Source: Coffea arabica
Taxonomy: Eukaryota; Streptophyta; Magnoliopsida; Gentianales; Rubiaceae
DNA: 64,000 bases
Reading direction: 5' to 3'
NCBI RefSeq assembly: GCF_036785885.1
Contig: NC_092324.1
Span: 31,237,001 to 31,301,000 of the forward strand
Shown here one piece after another: positions 56,031 through 64,000 of the stretch (position 1 is its first letter; each line of letters begins with the position of its first letter). The translations under genes and the position numbers were made by a program. The notes under the pieces are model-generated. The model did no database searches. It was given only the letters and a program-made list of their open reading frames with translations, and was not told the origin of the DNA.

Positions 56031-56230
56031 TGTCAGGATCAAGCGCTTACCATTGCACCAAAAGCTATAGCTGTTAGCGAAGGCGCAACTTTATTTCCTT
56101 AACCACAATGGCAACACAAAGCACCGTACCACGCTCGGCCAGCATGAGAGGCTGCACCCCTGGGTGCTACGGGCTGGACGGTTAGTCTCTTCGAGTCGGG
56201 ATCTGAGGGATGTTGCTGATTAGACCAATA
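56031..56230 (-). mobile_element. 3' LTR of the TRIM
   Basis: It starts TGTCAGGATC on the plus strand and ends CCAATA, where the 5' copy has CCAACA. Confidence 0.85.
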
Positions 56231-56245
56231 ATCCCTCCCCCAGCA
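56231..56245 (-). other. Polypurine tract of the TRIM
   Basis: The minus strand reads TGCTGGGGGAGGGAT, abutting the 3' LTR. Confidence 0.8.
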
Positions 56246-56275
56246 ACAGCCAGGAAGACTAGAACCCGCGACCTC

Positions 56276-56287
56276 GCTCTGATACCA
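56276..56287 (-). other. Initiator tRNA-Met primer-binding site of the TRIM
   Basis: The minus strand reads TGGTATCAGAGC, two bases from the 5' LTR. Confidence 0.88.
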
Positions 56288-56289
56288 CT

Positions 56290-56489
56290 TGTCAGGATCA
56301 AGCACTTACCATTGCACCAAAATCTATAGCTGTTAGCGAAGGCGCAACTTTATTTCCTTAACCACAGTGGCAGCGCAAAGCACCGTACCACGCTCGGCCA
56401 GCATGAGGGGCTACACCCCTGGGTGCCACGGGTTGGACGGTTAGTCCCTTCGAACCGAGATCTGAGGGATGTTGCTGATTAGGCCAACA
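56290..56489 (-). mobile_element. 5' LTR of the TRIM
   Basis: TG at 56290 and CA at 56488-56489; exactly 200 bp, like its partner. Confidence 0.85.
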
Positions 56490-56494
56490 AGACG

Positions 56495-57589
56495 TTTATC
56501 CATACTAATCTAGAATGTTACATTTTTTTCCCTAGAATTCTTGGAGGGATACAAAATTGCAAGAGATCTAGGCTCCTGTTGTAAATAATCAGTGCACGTG
56601 CTCTTTAAGAAGTTGACATATTTGTTTATTTATTTTAATTTGCAATCCTCACGTCTTTTTCTCATCTTTAATGAAATTGAGAGAAGAAAAGACATATCCA
56701 TGGCATCATGCTTTGAATATTGAGTTGATAGCCATTTGCAGCAATTCAAAAGTCTGAACTACATTCAAAGATTAAAAAAAAACTCAATAATCTAGCAAAA
56801 CCAATGTTATTTTACTATGTAATGTACTTAATCAAACTCTATTTGTACATTTTTTTTATTTCTCTGCATTTTTACCATAACATATGCTACAAAGTGGGCA
56901 TATCGAGTGTTTTGTCTACCGCGCAATATGCAAGTTATGCCTCCTAGTACTTTAACAATTTGGTGAAATTAGTCTGGGTGGGGTAAAGAGAGCAACACTT
57001 CAAAATATGTGGGAACAAACAACATGAGAAGTATGTTTGGGAAAACTCGAAACAAAAATGTGAATTGAAGATTGTGAATTGAATGTTGCTTTGTTTATGA
57101 CTAATGATTTATTTTTTGATAGAAAGAGAAAATATTAACTATGTATGGATAGGAGATTATTTGGGATAATTTTTTTAAAAATATTATAACACTTTTTTGA
57201 TGTAATATATACGAGACAAATAAGTGGTTAGAAAATGTATTTATGATACAAATAAATAAATTTATGTAGATAATAAATAAATAACATAAACTATCCAAAC
57301 AGATAACTAAATTGACGGATTCGTCTAGTACAAATTGCTTAATAAAGTTGGGTGGGGAATTTCGTAAGAATTCTGTAAGGTTAGAAGTTGACTAATGATG
57401 TATTACTATCATAATGAAGGGGAGAGTGGAGACTATGAGGAATATTTTGAAAAGCAAACTTTCAATTATAAATTTGATAGGTCAGCTTACTAAGTCATTA
57501 AGACAGTTCGTTAACTTGGTTTTAGAAAAATGGATTTAGTTAGCCAATTTAAAGATAGATTGATATGTTTAAATAAAAACCTTTTGTAC
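56495..57589. other. AT-rich intergenic sequence, nothing recognised
   Basis: No repeat structure, long ORF or RNA gene was seen. Short ORFs are chance. Confidence 0.5.
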
Positions 57590-57592
57590 TTA

Positions 57593-57768
57593 ATCCTTGT
57601 TTGGGGTTACAGTGCTTTAACAAAAAAAAATACTTTAAAGTACTAAAAGTACTTTTAGGGTATTTGATAACTAATTTTCCATAATTTAAATAGCTCAGCT
57701 TTTAATAACTTAAAAGCACTTATATTAGAAATGTTTCTTTATAAGTCACCGCAACCCCAAAGGAGACC
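57593..57768. mobile_element. Tourist-like MITE, 176 bp
   Basis: Imperfect terminal inverted repeats share TTTGGGGTT (left at about 57601; right read on the minus strand). TTA flanks both sides (57590-57592, 57769-57771). The interior has palindromic AAAGTACTAAAAGTACTTTT-like words (about 57634-57656). Confidence 0.6.
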
Positions 57769-58025
57769 TTAAACATAAGGGAAGCTGGCCAAATTAATCC
57801 TTGAAAATTTTCACTTAAGTCAATATAGTCCCTCATCTTTTATTTAAGCCAATTTAGTTCCTAGACTTTAATCTTGTATCTGATTTCATCATTTTGTGAT
57901 GGAGCCACCAATTAAAACTCTTTGCACACAAAAAAAAATCAGCTAAGCAGGGGCAATTTATGAACCACAAGTGATGCCCTATAACAAAAAGAATAATTTT
58001 TTTTGCAGCAATAATAATATTCTTT

Positions 58026-58327
58026 CAACCTAATCTATCCTATTCTAGAGGAAGGGGGGTCTAAAGAGATTGTATAACGGGATAACATTCTCACAACCTA
58101 ATCTATCCTATTCTAGAGGGAGGGGAAATCTAAAAAAATTGTATAAGGGGCTAACAGTCTATTCTAGAGGAAGGGGAAATCTAAAGAGATTGTATTAGGG
58201 GCTAACAGTCTATTCTAGAAGAAGGGGTAGCCTAAAGAGGCTGTATGAGGTGATAACATTCTTACAAGCTAATCTATCATATTCTAGAGAGAGGAGAAGC
58301 CTAAAGAGGCTGTATAAGGGACTAGCA
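58026..58327. repeat. Minisatellite with alternating 51/68-bp units and a small hairpin
   Basis: Five units each start TATTCTAGA (58041, 58109, 58160, 58211, 58280), spaced 68, 51, 51 and 69 bp. The longer units add about 17 bp of CTAATCTATC-type sequence. Each has a short inverted repeat around AAAG: AATCT/AGATT at 58178-58191, and AGCCT/AGGCT at 58229-58242 and 58298-58311. Confidence 0.8.
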
Positions 58328-58395
58328 GGTATATAGATCTAACTAAATCAAAGAGGTGCTCTTATATCTCATTTGAATTTTTTTCACTGCAAGTA

Positions 58396-58460
58396 GAATT
58401 CGAATCCACGACTTACAGTCCAAAGAGGAATTTAATTCCTTTTTGGTGGTCATTGAGCCA
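58396..58460 (-). repeat. Possible tRNA-related SINE-like segment
   Basis: On the minus strand TGGCTCAATG (58460-58451) resembles an A box and GGATTCGAATTC (58407-58396) a B box. Their spacing is longer than usual and neither a target duplication nor a tail was found. Weak call. Confidence 0.25.
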
Positions 58461-58479
58461 AAGCTCGGTGATTCCTATA

Positions 58480-59336
58480 ATGAAACGAATAAGAATAGGA
58501 TTCATTTCCCACAATCCAAAATTTCAAATCACTCCTCTATAAACCTGCTACCCTATCACCTCTACACAGCAACCACCACTAAGTTCACAACACCACTATA
58601 ACATGAACTACCACATATCTCCTTTTCAACTTTCCTCCAGCTTCAACATGAATTGCAACACCCCATCACTATCATTGTTTGTTTATCCCTCAATGATAAA
58701 GAGTACTTTTGATGCGAAAGATAAAAACAAGATCATCGTAGCATTTGCTCAAGGCTATTATAAGTTACAACTGCAAACATATGAAATCAGTAAACACTAT
58801 TTCAAAAATCGTGCTCAACCGCGTAAACAAGATCTCTATAGTTAGAAGTACTTTAAATTGGAGTATATATTAGTTTTTTTCTTTATTATTAAAATTCTTT
58901 TTTGTGTTATGTAAGATAGAGATCAGAGAGGAATCTTGGGGTATATTTCTCGTTATAAATTTATAATACTCTAGCATAGTAGTAGATAGGTAATGCTCAT
59001 CCATTTAATGCTCTAAACAAGGCCATGGAAATATGGTATTGACTTTTACTTAAAGCCAACCATATTCTTATCTATAGACTATAGTTTATTGAAAATCATG
59101 TTTTCACTTAATAACAAAAAAACTCAAAATAATGATCTATCCAACCAATGCTATTTTAAAGATTCAAGTTATAGGGCGGTTTACTTGTATATATTTCCAG
59201 AACTTCAGAATAAAACTGCCTAGTAACAAATTTCATGCTTTGCAAGGCATTCATCTCTACATATGTTTTTCCAAACTGTTCATCCTGCAAAAGATTGGTC
59301 ATGTCATGCAGCATATTAAGAAATTCCACTACAAGA
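58480..59336. other. AT-rich sequence with one unsupported 80-codon ORF
   Basis: An ORF at 58603-58845 has no recognisable motif and its composition matches its surroundings. Nothing else was seen. Confidence 0.4.
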
Positions 59337-59400
59337 AAGTTGGCCATTTACGGCACTTTTGATGCGGCACATAGCAATTCTGCCACAAATGGGGACATAA
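59337..59400 (+). mobile_element. CACTA (En/Spm) transposon terminus
   Basis: CACTACAAGAAA at 59337-59348 is the classic terminal inverted repeat of plant CACTA elements. ATTTACGGCAC and GATGCGGCAC words follow at once, like subterminal repeats. The opposite end (TTTCTTGTAGTG) was not found to the right before 62153, so the element is truncated or extends past an inserted LTR. Confidence 0.5.
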
Positions 59401-62152
59401 TTGTAATTCTGCCAATATGTTATGCAACACATTTACAACACAATTAAAAATCACCCATAATTTGGCAAGAAAACTAATAAAACTACGTCATTTCTGTTGA
59501 CTACAAAAATTAACCTTGGGACATTGTTTGCTATTACTAATACTCAGTCCCCTCTTTTTTTCTTACATTCTCTTTAAGTGTTTACCGATCTCTCTATTTT
59601 TCTTAACATTCTCTCTAGAATTTGAAAACCCAGGCCCTAATTCTTTCGATGTCGCAGACTCTTTCTCATTAAAATAGTGATCTTTTTCTAGTTTAATTGT
59701 GACAAGAAGAAGTTTGGTTGAATTGGTGAGAAGTAGTAGGATGGCCGAAAATATCTATGCATTTCCTCAAAGAGGATGCTACATTCCATCGCTATGGGTA
59801 ACCCTTCTACTTCTGACATTCTTTAGCCAAATCTTGGTGATGAAGCCAATCTTCCCAGTGTGGTCAAGTTGAAGAAGACCACATGTTCCTATGGATAACT
59901 TCGATGTTTGAGGAAGTCATCATGTAAAAGCTGGTCTTGCATCATCCAAAGGAATGACAAAGTTTTATTTATCTTTGTTTCCTTTATCTTTTTTTCCTAG
60001 AACAAAAGCTGCATTTTCACTAGTAACATGTCTCTAATATGTGGCTACTTTTTTTTAACAAAATAAAGAGTTTTGAAGAAGGAAAGAATGTTACGGTTCC
60101 ATATTTTATGAACAAAATGCCACCATTTGGAGAGGTTGCTTGTATTGTTCATCACACTTGTAGTAGTCATTTAGACCAATGGAAAGGTAGTAGTGACACA
60201 CCTGAAACTTATTTTGGAGTTCCAAAATCATTAGCTTACATTTTATTAAAGTTCAATGTTGTATTAGTATCTTACATAAGCATGTTAGTGGATTGGGCTA
60301 CTGAACTGGAAAGACCTTTTATATGTAGATCTTTTATCTACCTTTTCTCGATGGTCCTATGCTCAGTTGAGCTCATAACAGAAGCTTTACTGGTGTTTTT
60401 AGTTGTTGGAAGTTATAAGACGTTGCCTGATTAACTAGTAGTAAGAGGCTAGTGAGTTCATGAGATACTATTTTGGTAATCAATAATATGTCAACTAAAC
60501 CTTACCAAACTAGTTAAATTGCATAGTAAGAGATACTACAGGCTCTAGTTCCTTTTAAAACTCATTTATATAAATTAAAAAGGTGACCCCCTATAATGAG
60601 GTATAATATGCGTACTTTGAGTTGGTCCTTCTATAGATATAAAGTAGTGCCTCAATGGTCTATGTATTAAACGTAAAGGGTCTATCCTCATTTGTTCGGT
60701 ATGATCACTTGATGGCTAATTAAGTAATGGGTATGGATATAATGTTTGCTAAGTGCCCATAAAATAGATATCTACCATTTTTGTTTATACTTTTTTTTCA
60801 TTATTTGGGTAAAAAAATGATTAATTAAATAATTTTTTAATTGTCTGATGACTACTATCTGTGCATGAGTTCCTTCTTGATATTGAATTGACTAGTCTTT
60901 TGTTATACCAGAACCACTGACCAAAAAAGAAAGGAGGAGCATGACTACTGGCAAACAACTTGCTTGAGGTATTGGAAAAGTTTTTGGAAATGACTTGTTC
61001 TTTTATGCTTGTGCTAGAAGACCAATTTTACTCACTAAGAATATGCTTATTTTGCTGTCGATATAATTCCCTTTGTCTTATTTTGACAAATTTTCTTGCT
61101 TATGATTTCTTCTTATTGTTCTTTGAATGTGAGAGATTAACAGTCAGATCATTCATAAAGTTTGTGTTATATTTTAAAGATTCTAACTACTGTAAAGCTT
61201 TTGCTTTAGTAATCTTGAGGTTTTGGATGAAATTAGTAGTATATCTTTAACTTGTAAGGATACAGATTTTAGAAGCTTTAAACGTGTGACACGTAAAAAA
61301 TATTTTGCAAAAATATAAGGGAATAAACTGATCATTTTCATTTTTATTTTTGAATGGGAAGAATTTTGTCTTTCCATTTTTCCCTTGATATAATGCGCAT
61401 GTGGTTGGAGCATATGACTCTGAGCTAGAAACTTGGTCGGAACTGGGTTCTGGAACGATATTGGTATGTTTTCATAATTTAAAGCAAGATTTTGCATGGT
61501 TTGAAAGTGACAATTTGGATCATTTTCTCAAAAATGAAATTAAATTAAATTACCAAGAGAATGCATCATACTTCTAAGCCAATTTTGCTCCATCTTTCTA
61601 GGATATATAACGATCGATGAATTATGTAAGTTCAGATCAAGCAAACCCCGATTAAATGCAAATCTTGATAACTTCTACTTGAAATTAAAAAGAGAGACAT
61701 GCAACTAAGGGAAGAAGAACTGGCTAATAATTTGCCATAGTACAGTTGTTTCCGTGAAATTTATTTAGGAGAATAAAATCTATATGCATGCATTTTATTG
61801 GCCTAAGTTGCTTGATATTGGGAAGGAACATATTTCCCTGCAAGCATCTATTCACCTCCCTAACGCATTAAATCTGCCCAATAACTTGACTTCAAACTTA
61901 ACAAGTCCACACTTTTGTATTTTTTTAGTAGATGGTAAAACACACCTTTTATCTTGGAGTCTGTTCATTCTTCTTAAATTCTTCTCCTCTCACCTTGGAA
62001 TTTTATTGAATGTAGTTCTATTGTGCTGTAGATGTTGATTATTTTCCCAAATTTGGAAGTGAATTGATTCCTGATCTTTCAAAACTCTAGTGCTCAAGAA
62101 TGGTTATGACCATATTTTTTTTATGTTATTTCAAGATTTTGAGATGTGAAGA
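59401..62152. other. AT-rich sequence, no gene recognised
   Basis: It holds ORFs of 131 codons (60039-60434) and 96 codons (60960-61250) on the plus strand and 104 codons (61183-61497) on the minus strand. None has a recognisable domain. The 131-codon ORF has two hydrophobic stretches. Part may be the inside of the CACTA element starting at 59337. Confidence 0.45.
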
Positions 62153-62170
62153 TGTAACGACCCCACCTCC

Positions 62171-62189
62171 CCTTAGGGCGTACCCCAGG
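62171..62189 (-). other. UNCG-loop hairpin (LTR 62153)
   Basis: Outer CCT/AGG and inner GGG/CCC pairs; the loop reads TACG in element sense. Confidence 0.55.
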
Positions 62190-62655
62190 ATTTAGCGAAC
62201 TGTCTGTCTAACTTTCGCCAGGACTTACTTACAACCCTTAGTAACACGAATCATAACTTCAAGAGTAAAAGGAGTAGCAACATTCAAATTTAGCATGTAT
62301 CCTTTCGATTACTGCGAATATCCATACAGACCTAGAATGTAACAAAAGATTAAATTCAAGTTGAGATACTAACTCTAGAAGAACACTAGTACCACTACAA
62401 AAGTCAAGGGGTCTAAACAAAATATCTGTCTCTTCTCAGTCACACGCCCTTTCTCTTGCCCCCTGTAAGGAAAACTAACTAATAGGGTGAGTTAAAATAT
62501 AGTGAGATTCCAAAAAACATGTAAACAAAGCAGCAATCTCAAAGAAAGTAAGAAACAGTAACTAGGCAAATCAATAACAGGCAAACAAGGAACAAGTAGT
62601 ACTTTCAAGTGGAAGGATACAATTTCTCTTGCATTGGCCGCTTGTCTCGCAACTG

Positions 62656-62670
62656 TTGATACTCCATCAA
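62656..62670 (-). other. GTCAA-type hairpin (LTR 62153)
   Basis: Perfect 5-bp arms TTGAT and ATCAA close ACTCC. The loop-closing pair is T-A instead of C-G. Confidence 0.65.
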
Positions 62671-62977
62671 TCTTGGAATACAATATCAACATCTAGTACA
62701 ACACCACTTCATGCCAATCTCCATCCACCGATCATCCACCTTTACCGGACCCAGACACTAAACAAGTAACAAGTGAGGTAATACTAGAGCCAGTAACAAG
62801 ATACAGGACCTATGATTCGTCGGTCACCTCGACCAAACCCTTGCTGGATCGATTTGAACAACTAGCCAATGGGGTTTGGGATCCCAAGCACGTCATATAG
62901 CCGGTGGAAAACATGTCCAACCGACGTTCAAGTCAAGTACACGTATATCATTTCACATGTAAACAGTGTCAAATTTG

Positions 62978-63007
62978 GGGCAAGTGTGATAAGATACACA
63001 CTTACCC
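62978..63007 (-). other. TAAAGTA-type hairpin (LTR 62153)
   Basis: Arms GGGCAAGTGTG and CACACTTACCC pair at 10 of 11 positions around ATAAGATA. Confidence 0.7.
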
Positions 63008-63731
63008 TGCTAATGGCAAGTCAAGATCATTCAACCACTCATTTAAGACAAAAGAGCATAAGCAAGCAAGTATACACTTCAATCAAGGAACAAGTCGTAA
63101 TATGCATGTGAAACACTCATCAATGGTTTACTGTTTATCAATGTCGAGCTCAGGCCCAACTCCCTGGCCACTCTCGAAATCTATGATTAAATATTGTATA
63201 ACAAAATGCATTCAAACAGGGTTTCAAAATACACAACCTTTGCTGGTAAATATCAAAGAGAAAATCTTGCAAACGGAACTCATGAAACTCAGCAAAAACA
63301 TATGTGAGGTATACACACGACTTTTGGAAGAAAAATGATGAAAACCTTCAAGTTTAAAACCGGACACATGCAACTAGAAAACACGTTTGAAATAACCATT
63401 ACTTTCCTCCTTGTATAATAACGCCTGATTTTGGCAAAAATACAGCTTGCATGTCACGATGAAGGTGGTTTCAAGCAATTTCAAGGAAAGTAAGTCTAAA
63501 CCATCCTAAATTCACACCTCAATCCTTACTCTAGCTCGCTTGGCCAACAAGAAAGAAAATCTAGCAGTATAACACCTAGTTTCTTCAAGTTAACCCTCCA
63601 AATTTCAATCCTAGTTTCATGACAAATCGACATCAATCAAAGCAACACGTTATAAGGTACAAGTGGTACACATTCTAAACCATAAAAGCTATCAAAATTT
63701 GGCATATACATAGCTTCCACACAACTACATC

Positions 63732-63913
63732 AAAGCTCGAAATTATAAACAAAAGTTGGGAAATTCTATGTCAAAGCTAAAAGTTCATGCCAAAGCTGGA
63801 AATTCTCACGTTAAAGCCAAGAAAAGGCATAACAAAGCTGGAAATGGCATCTTAAGGCTGGAAATAACATATCAAAACTGAAAATTGACCACTGAAGCTG
63901 GAAATTCCACGCT
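63732..63913. repeat. Degenerate ~24-bp AAAGCTGGAAATT repeat in the LTR
   Basis: About seven units built on (C/T)AAAGCTGGAAATT(C) with variable linkers. It lies inside the LTR starting at 62153. Confidence 0.7.
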
Positions 63914-64000
63914 ATCCTAGTAAAACCATGAAATCTTCCACAAAATCACCTCATAAATGGATTAAATTGCAAGATAAGAGGAAGAAGAGAAATCCTTAGT

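Larger units (their letters stand above)
56031..56489 (-). mobile_element. Complete TRIM (miniature LTR retrotransposon), 459 bp
   Basis: Two 200-bp LTRs (56031-56230, 56290-56489) flank a 59-bp internal domain holding only a primer-binding site and a polypurine tract. Flanks AGACA (56026-56030) and AGACG (56490-56494) look like a target duplication with one change. It has no coding capacity. The LTRs differ at about 16 sites, so it is not recent. Confidence 0.88.
62153..64000 (-). mobile_element. LTR of a further family, cut by the window end
   Basis: It starts TGTAACGACC and shares the ordered modules of the LTRs at 31597, 39908, 42718 and 47732. The next-best match is the Tekay-like LTR at 31597 (CCCTTGCTGG, GTTTGGGATCC-like blocks). 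Left flank GAAGA (62148-62152) is the expected target duplication; its partner lies outside the window. Confidence 0.82.

Noticed and set aside
56255-56287. tRNA gene suggested by a tRNA-like 3' end
   Set aside because: Only the primer-binding complement is present; there is no cloverleaf.
56099-56305. 68-codon minus-strand ORF
   Set aside because: It lies across the TRIM LTR and internal domain and is explained by that element.
60039-60434. 131-codon plus-strand ORF with two hydrophobic stretches
   Set aside because: No recognisable domain, composition like the surrounding AT-rich DNA, and possibly inside a CACTA remnant.
61391-61463. Kelch-like peptide stretch with ETWSELGSG followed by a GTATGT donor-like site
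   Set aside because: No acceptor in front, a stop shortly upstream, and the resemblance is short and generic.
60960-61497. 96-codon plus-strand and 104-codon minus-strand ORFs
   Set aside because: They partly overlap each other, are very rich in Phe/Leu/Cys or Ser/Lys, and look like chance frames.

Overview
The window reads as intergenic DNA of a flowering plant, probably a eudicot. It is AT-rich, carries no dense gene content, and most of it is Ty3/gypsy-type LTR retrotransposon sequence with primer-binding sites matching tRNA-Asp and initiator tRNA-Met. The species cannot be named from the sequence. Nothing bacterial is present, so operons, ribosome-binding sites and CRISPR do not apply.

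Region 1 (1-27761) is a head-to-tail array of one minus-strand retrotransposon with an exact 6812-bp period. It runs LTR-internal-LTR-internal-LTR-internal-LTR-internal-LTR: four complete internal domains, four complete 1921-bp LTRs, and a fifth LTR cut by the window start. Each internal domain (4891 bp) has a tRNA-Asp primer-binding site, one intact 852-codon gag-protease ORF of Athila/Tat type, about 2.2 kb of non-coding 3' sequence with a cluster of CpG-rich palindromes, and two polypurine-tract motifs. No reverse transcriptase, RNase H or integrase is present, so the element must be non-autonomous. LTRs 2-4 share one haplotype. LTR 5 carries another, and the visible part of LTR 1 matches LTR 5.

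Region 2 (27762-54684) is a nested stack. The array sits inside an LTR of a second family, whose remainder is 27762-29976. After 1.6 kb of non-LTR sequence comes a minus-strand Tekay/del-like element (31597-37692, target duplication TATAT) with a broken gag and no pol. Next is a solo LTR starting with TGTAGACACC (37714-54679, duplication ATTCT). It is split by a non-autonomous element (37923-51264, duplication AATTA) that encodes only a 153-residue coiled-coil protein. That element's 3' LTR is itself split by two solo LTRs (39908-42642 and 42718-45840). The target duplications fix the order of events.

Region 3 (54685-62152) is AT-rich sequence with one exon-like fragment of a UBC7-type ubiquitin-conjugating enzyme, a duplicated mini-exon-like repeat, a complete 459-bp TRIM, a Tourist-like MITE, a minisatellite and one CACTA terminus. 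Region 4 (62153-64000) is another LTR of the region-2 superfamily, cut by the window end.

The signal most worth following is RNA-like structure in the retroelements. Hairpins next to the polypurine tracts have different 8-9 bp perfect stems but the same AGGA loop, in two unrelated lineages. LTRs of five diverged families share an ordered set of modules at similar distances from the LTR edge: a UNCG-loop hairpin, a 3'-splice-site-like tract, a GTCAA hairpin and a TAAAGTA-loop hairpin. Several stems carry compensatory base changes. All of this comes from reading the sequence; no database search, folding or alignment program was run.
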